Below, piece by piece: positions 8,550 through 18,118 of a stretch of 64,000 bases of DNA. Each line of letters opens with the position of its first letter. Within the stretch, counting starts at the first letter, position 1. The stretch is taken from positions 1 through 64,000 of the forward strand of contig CANQPJ010000006.1 in NCBI GenBank assembly GCA_947625755.1. The letters run 5' to 3'. Position numbers and translations under genes: made by a program. Source of the DNA: an uncultured Lachnospiraceae bacterium (lineage in GTDB: Bacteria; Bacillota; Clostridia; Lachnospirales; Lachnospiraceae). Under the pieces are notes generated by a model, which searched no databases, was not told the origin of the DNA, and saw only the letters and a list, made by a program, of their open reading frames with translations.

Positions 8550-9824
8550 CTATTTTTTTGTATAATCCATAACAATATAATCAAGTATATTTTTTCCGAT
8601 ATTTCCATCCGAATCTGGAACAATCTTGTTGATTAATTCTTTTCTTCTTTCTGCTAAATCATCCCTTCCCTGAATCAATAATTCTAATTGCTTATTCAAT
8701 TGAGTCCAATTGTTTGCATGATATAAAGCAGAATATATTATTAACCCATCATCATTAAATCCCTGTGGCGTATCACAATAAATCGTAGGTTTATCTGCCA
8801 CAAACGCATCAGCTAGTAAAGAAGAATAATCAGAAATTACAATATCAGCTCTTTTCAAAGATATAATATAATCTTTTTCATTGTCAAATTCAACATTATC
8901 CATCGATTCAACTGTTTGAAAAATACTTTTCACTTCCTGTTCTGACATTACCCCCTTTTCAATAAAATTGGAAAACATTAATGGATGTGGACGGATAATA
9001 ATATTAACATTTTTATTCAACGTTGCATACTCAACTAAATGATAATAATAGTCTAAAAAATGGCTTTGCCTATTATGATCTGTCGGAGCAGTCCAACGTG
9101 GCAGCCATAATACCTGAAGCTTTTCTGATTTATTCTTATTCTCCGGTAAAGCATATAAATCAAAATTAGGATACCCTAAACAAACGAAACTTTTAGGAAC
9201 AAATAATCTTTTTAATCTATATCTTCTTTTACATTCTTTCATACATAATTCACTAGGCGTAAATGATATATATGTATCAGATATAAAACCAATATTATAT
9301 ACTACATCAAACAAATTTTTCTCTGATATATGATACGTGTATGGAATAAAACAAATTTTTGCATAACGGCAAACAGTACTGCTCTTATAATCCTGCGGAT
9401 ATAACGAATTATATGGTCTGGAATAAATTACATAATCGGGTTCATATGCCTTCATATCAAACCACTTTTCATTTTGCCATGCATTGATACAAATAACATT
9501 ATTCTTTAGACACAATTCATAAGCCTCGTTATTAAGACCCGTTCCTGATATATATTTACCTTTTTTATCATTAAATGTAGGAATACATAAAACAATGACT
9601 GAAAGTCCGGATTTTACTGCAGCATTATATACTGAACAAAATGAATTCCATGCAGCAGAAAATTGTAAAATAAATACAAGCTTGGGACCATTTATTAAAT
9701 CTCGTGGTTTTTTTTCTATTTTTTTTATACTTTTATTTAGCAAATATAATTTTCTTAAAACTTTCCTTCTATAAATTAAAGTCAATAACTTTTTAGGAAG
9801 TATTTTTTTTAATATTTTTTTCAT
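8550..9824 (-). CDS. CDP-glycerol glycerophosphotransferase family protein (TagB/TagF-like)
   Basis: A 424-residue cytoplasmic or membrane-associated enzyme. The C-terminal half contains NIIIRPHPLMF and then KRADIVISDYSSLLADAFVADKPTIYCD, the conserved pair of motifs of teichoic-acid glycerophosphotransferases. The usual reaction adds glycerol phosphate or a polyol phosphate from a CDP donor to a growing chain. The basic N terminus would suit membrane association. It starts with ATG after GAGAGGATTAAGTA. Its place between GT4 and flippase genes suggests that the surface polymer carries glycerol-phosphate-type units; the exact donor is inferred. Confidence 0.8.
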   Translation of the reverse strand: MKKILKKILPKKLLTLIYRRKVLRKLYLLNKSIKKIEKKPRDLINGPKLVFILQFSAAWNSFCSVYNAAVKSGLSVIVLCIPTFNDKKGKYISGTGLNNEAYELCLKNNVICINAWQNEKWFDMKAYEPDYVIYSRPYNSLYPQDYKSSTVCRYAKICFIPYTYHISEKNLFDVVYNIGFISDTYISFTPSELCMKECKRRYRLKRLFVPKSFVCLGYPNFDLYALPENKNKSEKLQVLWLPRWTAPTDHNRQSHFLDYYYHLVEYATLNKNVNIIIRPHPLMFSNFIEKGVMSEQEVKSIFQTVESMDNVEFDNEKDYIISLKRADIVISDYSSLLADAFVADKPTIYCDTPQGFNDDGLIIYSALYHANNWTQLNKQLELLIQGRDDLAERRKELINKIVPDSDGNIGKNILDYIVMDYTKK

Positions 9825-9864
9825 TACTTAATCCTCTCAATTATGAATTCATATAGAAACAGTT

Positions 9865-10986
9865 TTAAGACAAATAAATCTCTTCCAATTGTTTTGCTAC
9901 CTGTTTAATGTCATACCCAGCATTCACCACTTGCAATTTATAACTTTTTCTTTTTTTCTTATGAATCTTTATTAATTCATCAGCTTTTTTCGCCCATATG
10001 TGCATAGGAGTTTCCAGAGATAGATACTCTACCAGCCCCGTAATCCCCGCATCTTTTGGAACTCTATCGGAAGCCAGACAAGGAAGTCCAGATGTTTGAG
10101 CTTCAATTAATACAATCCCAAGTCCTTCAAATTTTGATGGAAACAATAAAATATCCATCGCCTGATACCATTCATTTGAGTTTTGTATTTTTCCCAAAAA
10201 AATCACATTTTGTGTAATACCATATTTATTTATCATTCTTTTCATGTCTTCACATAATTTGCCTTCACCGGCAAAGACAAATTTAGCATTTGGATCCATT
10301 TTGATATATTCTCTAAAAATATCTATAGCAAATAGTGGATTTTTTGTATCAACCAAGCGACCAACCATTCCAAATACAACATCGTTTTCAGATATATGAT
10401 ACTGTTTTCGCAATTTTTCTCTAATAAATTGATTATAATCAAACTTATCCACATTAATTCCATTCTTCAACAACGTATATGGCTTTCCGGGGAACATAAA
10501 ATCTGCCGCCATATCAGAGCATGCCAAATACTTTGTAGGAGTTCTCATGATTTCACGACGGACTTTGCATTTTCGGACTTTTGCCACTATTTTATTGAAT
10601 CCATATTTTGCAAAACTATTGTGTGAGTGAAGTATTCTCAATGGAATACCTGCCTTTTTTGCCATAGCCAACGGAAAAGCGTATTCAAAATTTGCGTTTA
10701 CATGAATTCCTACCACTTCAGGGTGTTCCTTAAAATAGTCTAGCCAACATTTCCGATATTTTATTAACGACTCTCTTTGTGAATATAATATTCTAAAAAC
10801 TCTTCCCCCCATTGCTATTATTTCATCCTCAAATGCAATCTTTCCATGATTATGAGAAGTCAAAAAATCAAATTGAATTTTTTTTCTATCAATGTTTTTA
10901 TATAAATTATATACTAAACACTCAATTCCACCATATCCACTTGAATAACCCCATATTGCTATTCTTTTTATATTATTACTTTCCAT
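9865..10986 (-). CDS. Glycosyltransferase family 4
   Basis: A 373-residue GT-B enzyme. The N-terminal acceptor domain opens RIAIWGYSSGYGGIECLVYNLYKN. The C-terminal nucleotide-sugar domain has VVFGMVGRLVDTKNPLFAIDIF, then FVFAGEGKL, then LFPSKFEGLGIVLIEAQTSGLP, with the E-x7-E pattern of GT4 retaining transferases. It probably adds one sugar to the lipid-linked repeat unit in the cytoplasm. ATG at 10986 follows TAAGGAG. A six-G run lies at 10805-10810 but the gene is in frame; it may be incidental. Confidence 0.88.
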   Translation of the reverse strand: MESNNIKRIAIWGYSSGYGGIECLVYNLYKNIDRKKIQFDFLTSHNHGKIAFEDEIIAMGGRVFRILYSQRESLIKYRKCWLDYFKEHPEVVGIHVNANFEYAFPLAMAKKAGIPLRILHSHNSFAKYGFNKIVAKVRKCKVRREIMRTPTKYLACSDMAADFMFPGKPYTLLKNGINVDKFDYNQFIREKLRKQYHISENDVVFGMVGRLVDTKNPLFAIDIFREYIKMDPNAKFVFAGEGKLCEDMKRMINKYGITQNVIFLGKIQNSNEWYQAMDILLFPSKFEGLGIVLIEAQTSGLPCLASDRVPKDAGITGLVEYLSLETPMHIWAKKADELIKIHKKKRKSYKLQVVNAGYDIKQVAKQLEEIYLS

Positions 10987-11012
10987 TTTACTCCTTACTC
11001 AATATCTGCTTT

Positions 11013-12002
11013 TTATCTGTGATATTCATTTTTCCCTTTCAACTTCATCATATAAAATATTTTTTTCATTCTCTCATATGTAATCGGTATAAAACAAAAA
11101 CATATGTATTTCAATTTAAAGAGAAGAGAAACTTCTTTATTTCGAATCGTTTTCCAAAAATACTTCCTTGTCTTTTTCTTATATTCTTTTATATACTTCT
11201 TCGGTGCATTAATAATTAATAGTCTGTACAGTACATCGTGAAAACCTTTCATTTTAAAATAATCTAAAGCAGTATTGTCACTATAGCCAATATCTTCCAA
11301 ATAATTGCACACTTTTTCCGTAACTTTAATTCTATCAAAAGTGTGTTCATTAAAATCTGATGATGTACATATAGAATTCTCCCTTACTCTATAAAAATAC
11401 ATTGGTCTTGGATCAAAATGAAGCCTATCTATTTTTGAATATAACACAGCATGTGTATATCTGTCTTCTTCATTTAATCCCAACGGAAATCTCAATTCAG
11501 TAAATAACTTTTTAGGAAACAGCTTATCCCACGTTCCACCTGCAAGACCATTTTTAAAATATAAAAAATCATGTAATGCCTGTTCTCCAGTGAATATTGT
11601 TTCAGGTAGTTGAGACTCTAGTTTATGATCCTTAAATACTTTACAAACACCAATTCTGGAAATATCTGCGTGATTTTTTATCAAATTATTATATAGAGTT
11701 TCATAAAACTTAACATCAACCCAATCATCGCTATCTATAAATCCGATATAGTCTCCGGTACAAATATCTAAACCTGCATTTCTAGCAGAAGATAATCCCC
11801 CATTTTGTTTGTGTATAACTTTTATTCTATTATCCCTTTTTGCCCAGTCATCACAAATTTGGGGACAATTATCGGGTGAGCCATCATCAACCAGAATTAT
11901 TTCAAGATTTTTGTAGGTCTGGTTAATAACACTTTCTACACACTCATTAAGATACTCTTCAACCTTATATATTGGAATAATAACACTAATTAATGGTTCC
12001 AT
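11013..12002 (-). CDS. Glycosyltransferase family 2
   Basis: A 329-residue GT-A enzyme with the classic start PLISVIIPIYKVEEYLNECVESV, nucleotide-binding ILVDDGSPDNCPQICD, GGLSSARNAGLD and the metal-binding IDSDDWVD. It probably transfers a sugar to the surface polysaccharide repeat unit. The C terminus has a hydrophobic and basic stretch (LLFKLKYICFCFIPITYER) that may sit at the membrane. The start lies 3 bp after the stop of the pyruvyl transferase gene, consistent with translational coupling. The sugar cannot be predicted. Confidence 0.92.
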   Translation of the reverse strand: MEPLISVIIPIYKVEEYLNECVESVINQTYKNLEIILVDDGSPDNCPQICDDWAKRDNRIKVIHKQNGGLSSARNAGLDICTGDYIGFIDSDDWVDVKFYETLYNNLIKNHADISRIGVCKVFKDHKLESQLPETIFTGEQALHDFLYFKNGLAGGTWDKLFPKKLFTELRFPLGLNEEDRYTHAVLYSKIDRLHFDPRPMYFYRVRENSICTSSDFNEHTFDRIKVTEKVCNYLEDIGYSDNTALDYFKMKGFHDVLYRLLIINAPKKYIKEYKKKTRKYFWKTIRNKEVSLLFKLKYICFCFIPITYERMKKIFYMMKLKGKNEYHR

Positions 12003-12004
12003 AT

Positions 12005-13165
12005 TTATGCCTCTATTACTTTCTTTAAATACTCTTTTGATTGCTTAATCCAATCATTTAATATATCATCTATTTTTCTATAATCTATATCGTTATTCCA
12101 TATAAGCAACATATCACTGTCACTTTCTACTCTTCTGTATTGCAATTCTAATTGACTAAGAAGAGACTCCAGGCGAGAATTTGTTGAGCCAGAACTTCCC
12201 TCCTTGAATCTATTGAATACAACAAATTTTTTATGAAACATAATCGAAAATATTGTTGCATGAAAAGAGTCCGCCAAGACATATTCTGCATTTGCAATCA
12301 AATTAATAAATTCTTCTGGTCCAGCTGTATTTACAGCAATATCTCCAAAACTATTATCTGACTTAATATATACAGCCGCATGGCGTATTGTCACTATCTT
12401 ATATCCCGTATTCTCTTTTAATTTTTCTGCCCACTTTCTATGTGATGGATTATTACCCAAAAAATGACAATAAATATATTTTTCTTTAATAATTGCTTCC
12501 TTTCCGGCAATATTTCTCCATTCATTTGCTTTTATCAATAATGTAGGATCAACTACTACCGGGACCTCTTTTCCCGTAAGACTATTATAGATTTTTGCTC
12601 CTTCTTTTTCTCTTGCAGAAAAACAATCAAATCTATTTAATTCCTTTTTTGCTTTCCTACGAACTGTAATTGGAAGTTTTGATAATCCAAAACTAGCTGC
12701 ATATGCTATTTTTTTTATATTGTCAGGAACAAAAGATAATGTATGATACCCAAATATAATATCTTTTGGACATAGTAACTGATCACTGCCTAACATTATC
12801 AAATCATATTTCTCACATTCTTTCGATATTTCATTCAAACATTTGTAGGGTTTTGATAATATCAAATTTTGGCTAATAAATTGATCAAACTTTTGATTTC
12901 TGATTGTTCGTATATTATTATACTCATCATTGTAGTTAGCGTTTTTAATATTTTTTAATTTTTTCAACACTGCTTTTGGTTTAAGCAGTTGTATTGATTT
13001 TAATCTTACATAATGCTGTATTTTAGCCTTTTTTGTAGGAATATTTTCGAATTGAATTGCTTCAATATCATAACCCATATCATGTATTGCCCTTTGCGTT
13101 GCATAACACTGTAGCAAACTTCCATAATTATGTATATAATAATTGCACACAAGACCTATCTTCAT
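12005..13165 (-). CDS. Polysaccharide pyruvyl transferase family protein
   Basis: A 386-residue protein of the CsaB/WcaK-type pyruvyl transferase family, which adds ketal pyruvate to glycans from phosphoenolpyruvate. The N terminus MKIGLVCNYYIHNYGSLLQ matches the G-x-N-x-G-S-x-LQ region of the family. Later parts include LIMLGSDQL, ICHFLGNNPSHRKW-like sugar-binding context and ANAEYVLADSFHATIFSIMFHKKFV, the conserved D-S-F-H-A motif. The start is ATG 13165 after AGGTAGAG. Pyruvylation would give the polymer a negative charge. The reaction is inferred from family membership. Confidence 0.85.
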   Translation of the reverse strand: MKIGLVCNYYIHNYGSLLQCYATQRAIHDMGYDIEAIQFENIPTKKAKIQHYVRLKSIQLLKPKAVLKKLKNIKNANYNDEYNNIRTIRNQKFDQFISQNLILSKPYKCLNEISKECEKYDLIMLGSDQLLCPKDIIFGYHTLSFVPDNIKKIAYAASFGLSKLPITVRRKAKKELNRFDCFSAREKEGAKIYNSLTGKEVPVVVDPTLLIKANEWRNIAGKEAIIKEKYIYCHFLGNNPSHRKWAEKLKENTGYKIVTIRHAAVYIKSDNSFGDIAVNTAGPEEFINLIANAEYVLADSFHATIFSIMFHKKFVVFNRFKEGSSGSTNSRLESLLSQLELQYRRVESDSDMLLIWNNDIDYRKIDDILNDWIKQSKEYLKKVIEA

Positions 13166-13174
13166 ATTTATACT

Positions 13175-14149
13175 CTACCTTTTAAATATTTTCTGATGTA
13201 TTCTTTTCATCCAAAATTTAAAATCATCCCTTATAATATTTTTTTTCTGGTTATTTTTGTATTTCCATTTAATTTGTTGATAATTTTCCAAAGTAATTTC
13301 CGAAACCTCTAAATTACTAAAATTATTAGCAGAAATCTTATATACCGGTACAAAAAGATTATCCATATTAATGCTCATCTTTCTGCTTTGTAGATGTATA
13401 TATAAAAATTCTCTGTGTAATAATTTTCCTTCTTCTATATAGTACTGTTCAATATTTCCATGATTCCATATAAACACCCCTTTCTGTTCCATTTCCCTAA
13501 CAAAGGTGTGACTTTTATCATCGTATTTAACTATTCCTAAATCAGTACCTCGTCTGCTAATATTAGCAGAAAAATCTTTTTCAAAAAGTGTGTGATTATT
13601 TTCTCTCCATATCCAATTTATATTATTTTCTAAAAAATCCTCATCAAATGTAAAAGCTCGTGGTTGAGAAAACGCATTTATATATGGTTGAATTCCATTT
13701 AAAGTGTCTTTAAAATACATGTTACATTCTTTAGTGTTTTTATATAGTGTACAATGCCCAAGACAAAATATTTTTTCGTATTTTTTTAACATGTCTTCGG
13801 TCACAAAATTATTAATATTTCCAAATATGACATCGCAGTCACAATGCCCCCAAAATTCATATTCCTTTAAATATTTCTCAAATATATATCCATAAGCTGG
13901 ACGAAAATCACATATTTTATGTGGTTTGTCTAAACTTATTTTAAAGTCAAATTTGGATTGTATAAGTTTTTTAATACTATCAAAATCTGTATAGTGTACA
14001 ATCACATTCTCCGGATACATATATTTTGTTTTATCATCTGTAAAAATCATCCAATCCCAATCTTCATTTTCTTTACAAGAATTTAGAAACAATTGAAAAT
14101 AATTATTAAATTTTCCTATATATGGTATTATAAATACGCCTTTCTTCAT
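13175..14149 (-). CDS. DUF6625-like putative glycosyltransferase
   Basis: A 324-residue soluble protein. It opens GVFIIPYIGKFNNYFQLFLNS and carries WDWMIFTDD, ICDFRPAYGYIF, then the acidic FWGHCDCDVIFGN, which resembles a DxD metal site, and later EDFLENNINW. This pattern fits the DUF6625 group found in polysaccharide loci and is compatible with a GT-A fold. Function is unproven; it is probably another sugar transferase of this locus. ATG 14149 follows TAGGAG. The gap to the following pyruvyl transferase gene is 9 bp, so the two are probably co-translated. Confidence 0.65.
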   Translation of the reverse strand: MKKGVFIIPYIGKFNNYFQLFLNSCKENEDWDWMIFTDDKTKYMYPENVIVHYTDFDSIKKLIQSKFDFKISLDKPHKICDFRPAYGYIFEKYLKEYEFWGHCDCDVIFGNINNFVTEDMLKKYEKIFCLGHCTLYKNTKECNMYFKDTLNGIQPYINAFSQPRAFTFDEDFLENNINWIWRENNHTLFEKDFSANISRRGTDLGIVKYDDKSHTFVREMEQKGVFIWNHGNIEQYYIEEGKLLHREFLYIHLQSRKMSINMDNLFVPVYKISANNFSNLEVSEITLENYQQIKWKYKNNQKKNIIRDDFKFWMKRIHQKIFKR

Positions 14150-14163
14150 TTTACTGTATTCTC

Positions 14164-15276
14164 CTATTCTGCTTTTTTATTATTCATCACTAATTGTAAT
14201 AAATCATTCCAATTCTTAATAATCGTTTGCAAATTAAATTTTTCCATATTCATTAATGCTTTTTTAGAAAAATTCACTCTTTTTACATCATCATGCATTA
14301 ACTTTGTCAATACTCTGCCCATTGCCTTTACATTCATTTCCACCAAATAACCATTCTCTCCATCTTCCACCAACTCTGCCGGTCCTGTCTTGCACCGGAA
14401 GCTAACAATTGGCAGCTTATAAGGCTTCGTTTCAAGCAATGTCATTGGTAAGCCTTCAAATCTAGACGTCATTACAAAAATTGCTGCATTCTCATAATAT
14501 TCTCCCACATTGTTGACATTACCTTTTAATATAACTTGCTCCTGCAGATTATACTCACTGATTTTATTTTCCAGTAACGCTCTATCTTCTCCCTCTCCTA
14601 AAATAATCCACTTCCACTGAGGATTTTCAAACATAATATCTTTTGCAACTTCCACTAACATATCAAATCCTTTTTGGTATGTTAATCTGCCAACACTAAG
14701 AAGAACTCTTGAATCTTTATTATAATAATGTTCCTTATTATCCCAAATCACAGGGTTATAAATACACTGAATGGGACATTTTATTTTGAGATTATCGTTA
14801 TAATAACCTTTATCCTCTTCTGTTAATGTAACAATCGCATCTGCCCATTTTGCAGCCATTCTTCTTGAGACTTTTCTATAAGAAACAAATGGATTCTGAT
14901 AAAAATTAAAATGCTCCCATGATATTACTTTTACTCCTGTAAACAATTTTGCCGGCAGAGAATATAAGTCTAAAATACCATCAATATCCACTAACACATC
15001 AATGTTGCTTTTTTTTATAAATTTAATCAGCCTGTGGATAATACCGACAATATGAGTAATGCTTCTCTCTAAATAAGCATATAATTTATATGTTGTTATG
15101 TTAGAATCTATCTCATAAAAAGACTCTTCTCTACGTTCTTCTAAGCTTAAAAAAGATACATTATATTTTTCATTCTTACATAATTCATTTGCTATAATAA
15201 TTGAAACTCTTTCGGTACCACCGCTTCTTGTAATATCGCCTGAAAAGAAGCATAGATTAATTTTTTCTTTTTTCAT
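14164..15276 (-). CDS. Glycosyltransferase family 4
   Basis: A 370-residue GT-B enzyme. It begins KINLCFFSGDITRSGGTERVSIIIA and has the donor-binding VLLSVGRLTYQKGFDMLVEVAKD, WIILGEGEDRALLE and TSRFEGLPMTLLETKPYKLP with the E-x7-E motif. The start ATG at 15276 is preferred over an earlier in-frame ATG because GGAG lies just upstream and the homologous region starts here. It is transcribed with the genes on either side. Donor and acceptor sugars are unknown. Confidence 0.9.
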   Translation of the reverse strand: MKKEKINLCFFSGDITRSGGTERVSIIIANELCKNEKYNVSFLSLEERREESFYEIDSNITTYKLYAYLERSITHIVGIIHRLIKFIKKSNIDVLVDIDGILDLYSLPAKLFTGVKVISWEHFNFYQNPFVSYRKVSRRMAAKWADAIVTLTEEDKGYYNDNLKIKCPIQCIYNPVIWDNKEHYYNKDSRVLLSVGRLTYQKGFDMLVEVAKDIMFENPQWKWIILGEGEDRALLENKISEYNLQEQVILKGNVNNVGEYYENAAIFVMTSRFEGLPMTLLETKPYKLPIVSFRCKTGPAELVEDGENGYLVEMNVKAMGRVLTKLMHDDVKRVNFSKKALMNMEKFNLQTIIKNWNDLLQLVMNNKKAE

Positions 15277-15411
15277 ATAATACTCCATTTTAAGCATTAC
15301 CAGCCATGTATTTTCAAATGTTTTTAAATAAAAAGTAAATATTTTAAAATAGAAACATATCAATCTGGCATTAGATAAATAATCACTTATGATTACACTA
15401 ATACATCTTTT

Positions 15412-16494
15412 TTATCCACGTATACCCCAATTATCTGTATTAAAAATCAGTATATATAGAAGTGGAAAAGTTGACGCTTCATGGCGGACAAAAGAACCAA
15501 AATCTGGCTCGAACAACACAGAGCCCATAAAATATGCAATAAAAACACTCAATGCCAAAATCTGTTTAAAATCCATTCTATAAAGGCGAAAAAATGCTTT
15601 TACAAGATAGAAAATCAGGAAAATTTCAAATACAACAAATGGCAAATAGTAAATTCCTCCTTTTAGTAATTCAATCGGAATTGCCATTCGCAAGCTATTA
15701 ATAATATAGTTTGCCATAAACAACGAAAGTTTACCATTGTGTTCTATCTTATCATCAATCACGGAATCTGCTCCTAATTGAGTAGTATTTTCTTTACATA
15801 CCATGACAGCATCATAATCCTCCGGCATAGTTTCTCTTGCTATACCTAAAAAGGCAAATACAACCGTATACAATATAAGCACAATCATGACACCCTTTAT
15901 GAAACTAATCTTTACATTTTTCTTTCTTAAAAACCATATTCCCAATACAAGAACCAAAAAGAAAAAAGCAATAATAATATAATAATTTTTATAAAAAGTA
16001 CTTTCCCAATATAAAACTGCAAAGCAGCCCGCAATTTTAAACGCTTTTTTTATCTTTAAGTTAATCACTATAAACAACAAAATAAAAAATAATAGCTGTA
16101 TTGCATCTTTACCCACATTATAAATATAAATATTTAATATTCCGGTATACATCAGAGCAAAAACTATCTGCTTAAGGTCCAAACCTTTATTTTTTATAAA
16201 AAGTATAATAAACAAAATATTAAATATAATCCCTAAACAAATACTCCATTGCAACCTTGTGGTAAAATGAAATATATTTATATTTCTAAAAAAATCTGCT
16301 GCTATTTTATATGAGCCTCCCCAGCTGTAAATATATTTAGGGTTATTTATCATATTCAAAATACGATTACTATCATAAAAATACTTTGCCGGCAAATAAA
16401 GATGCTCTATTAGTTTTGCAAAAAACGCCACAAGAATCATGAGCGGAATTATATACCTGACATTTTCCTGATATGTTTTTTCTACTTTATTCAC
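15412..16494 (-). CDS. Polymerase-like membrane protein, copy A
   Basis: A 360-residue integral-membrane protein of about ten spans, starting with GTG at 16494 after ATGGAGAAC. I do not recognise a precise family. The size, topology and setting recall Wzy/EpsG-type polysaccharide polymerases, which link repeat units outside the membrane. A diverged duplicate at 19657-20794 keeps a very similar sequence throughout (for example MVCKE-TTQLG, and LYILIFN-DNW near the end). It directly follows the GT39-like gene with a 25-bp gap. Polymerase function is inference. Confidence 0.65.
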   Translation of the reverse strand: MNKVEKTYQENVRYIIPLMILVAFFAKLIEHLYLPAKYFYDSNRILNMINNPKYIYSWGGSYKIAADFFRNINIFHFTTRLQWSICLGIIFNILFIILFIKNKGLDLKQIVFALMYTGILNIYIYNVGKDAIQLLFFILLFIVINLKIKKAFKIAGCFAVLYWESTFYKNYYIIIAFFFLVLVLGIWFLRKKNVKISFIKGVMIVLILYTVVFAFLGIARETMPEDYDAVMVCKENTTQLGADSVIDDKIEHNGKLSLFMANYIINSLRMAIPIELLKGGIYYLPFVVFEIFLIFYLVKAFFRLYRMDFKQILALSVFIAYFMGSVLFEPDFGSFVRHEASTFPLLYILIFNTDNWGIRG

Positions 16495-16519
16495 AAAATG
16501 TTCTCCATTTCCATATTTT

Positions 16520-17992
16520 TTATTTTTTCTTTAATAATCTTAAATTTTGTGTTTTATATACTTCCTCATAATTCTGAAATATTACATCATCAAATACATT
16601 TTCCCCATTTGTACTAAGAACGATATATTCGGCTTTTCGTGAAGCAAAAAAATCCTTTAGTTCATTCTGCATATCGGAACTGGCACTGCTTTGCCAATCC
16701 TGTAATATAAAATATTTGTAACACGGTTTTATTTCAGTCACTAGATAAAAATATGCATTAACGTTATAGGCAATAGTTGCATTCCTATTCTGTTTCGGAA
16801 TTTGTTCTAAAATTTCATTGGCCTCTTTCTCATATAGCGCTGCGCTACTACTTGTTTGTGTGTTATAGCAATTCTGATAGATTCTGACATACTTATATGC
16901 AACTAATACAATACACACTGACAGTATTATCATTGTTATTCTCTTTAATTTTTCCTCTTGCAAAATCTCTTTTATTTGACCAATCGCAACAAATAATATA
17001 GGAATATAAGCAATCATATAATGTGTATACATTAAACCAGATAACTGATAAACAATGCAACATATACTTGTAAAGATAATCAGATAAGAAATCCATTTAT
17101 CTTTTTTGAAACATTTGACATGTAATATTCCTACAATCACTGCAACAAAAAACAAGTGGAAATAATATACTATATTTATGATATAATCATACAGACTAAA
17201 ATGACAAACCGTTTTAGATGCATACATTATATTATAAATAAGTGTTCCATAAATCATATCATATAATGCGTCATGATATGTAAAATAAACAAGAAAAGGA
17301 ATACAAATACATACCATCCCCATCAAAAAAAATATAATATTTATAATAATATTTCCCCATTGTTTATTTTTGATTAGGATTATAAAGCCAATAAAAATTG
17401 CACAACATAAGACCAATGCATTTGTTATTCTTGTCAATAAACATACCGCAAATGTAATACCATAAAAGAAGGAATACCATTTATTATGTTTTACCCCCCC
17501 CTCACTATTCTGGATAAATTTAACAGCAAAGTACATACTCCACATTAAAAAAGGAAGACAGTAAGACTCTGTCAATCCCCCTACTCCATATAATCTAAAA
17601 ATAATAAGGCTTAAAGCAGTTAAAATCACCCGTATCTTGTGTTGATAAAACAACCCCAAAATTTTATATACACCACCTAGAGACACAGTAACAATTATTA
17701 TTGTTACTATCATTGCTCCGATTTTAGGATTAGTAAAAATTTCTATCAAATAATTCACAAGTACGGTTATTGGTCCTTTATGATCAAAGAAATCCTTATA
17801 CGGAATCATTCCTTTTTTTAAGAACAAACCTAGACACAAAAAAATATCTCCATCACCACCGTAATTTCCTTTGTCAAATAACAGTGATAGCCATCTGAAA
17901 TGGCTCATATAATATACACTGGAAAATAGAAACAAAAATAAAATTGTTATATATTTATTTGTTTCCATCTTTTTCAATAAATTATGCATCAT
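16520..17992 (-). CDS. GT39-like membrane glycosyltransferase, poly-G tract in frame (ON)
   Basis: A 490-residue multi-pass protein. The first loop has YGGDGDIFLCLGLFLKKG and then YKDFFDHKGP, an acidic luminal loop typical of GT-C enzymes of the GT39/ArnT type that use polyprenyl-phosphate sugars outside the membrane. About eleven spans follow, and a small soluble C-terminal domain. The ATG pair at 17992 follows GAAAGGATA. An eight-G tract (17494-17501) encodes SEGGVKHNKW and is in frame. It lies first in the polysaccharide run, behind a promoter-like element at 18072-18098. A switch here could add or remove a side-chain sugar. Confidence 0.75.
   Translation of the reverse strand: MMHNLLKKMETNKYITILFLFLFSSVYYMSHFRWLSLLFDKGNYGGDGDIFLCLGLFLKKGMIPYKDFFDHKGPITVLVNYLIEIFTNPKIGAMIVTIIIVTVSLGGVYKILGLFYQHKIRVILTALSLIIFRLYGVGGLTESYCLPFLMWSMYFAVKFIQNSEGGVKHNKWYSFFYGITFAVCLLTRITNALVLCCAIFIGFIILIKNKQWGNIIINIIFFLMGMVCICIPFLVYFTYHDALYDMIYGTLIYNIMYASKTVCHFSLYDYIINIVYYFHLFFVAVIVGILHVKCFKKDKWISYLIIFTSICCIVYQLSGLMYTHYMIAYIPILFVAIGQIKEILQEEKLKRITMIILSVCIVLVAYKYVRIYQNCYNTQTSSSAALYEKEANEILEQIPKQNRNATIAYNVNAYFYLVTEIKPCYKYFILQDWQSSASSDMQNELKDFFASRKAEYIVLSTNGENVFDDVIFQNYEEVYKTQNLRLLKKK
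17494..17501 (-). repeat. Poly-G tract, 8 G (ON)
   Basis: Eight G on the coding strand, encoding Ser-Glu-Gly-Gly-Val in a loop between membrane spans. The frame is open with eight. Confidence 0.9.
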
Positions 17993-18069
17993 TATAGTTT
18001 ATCCTTTCTGAAAAAATTATATCATTTACTGAATATTCCCCCTTAATTTTCTATTTTTCGACCCAATAA

Positions 18070-18098
18070 ATCATACCATACATTGTTAATAATTTAAA
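18070..18098 (-). promoter_or_regulatory. Promoter-like element, copy 2 (extended -10)
   Basis: On the minus strand TTTAAA (18098-18093), a 17-bp spacer and TATGAT preceded by TGG form a sigma-A-like extended -10 promoter. A conserved block (TTTATTGGGTCGAAAAATA) follows. It lies between aroDK and the GT39-like gene, so it may drive the polysaccharide run. Copies occur at 4633-4658 and 20893-20919. Confidence 0.6.
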
Positions 18099-18118
18099 GC
18101 ATTATTTTCACATTTCCA

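Noticed and set aside
10805-10810. A six-G run in the GT4 gene at 9865-10986 as a further phase-variable tract
   Set aside because: The run is shorter than the others, includes the G of an ATG codon, and the gene is intact; no sign of slippage.
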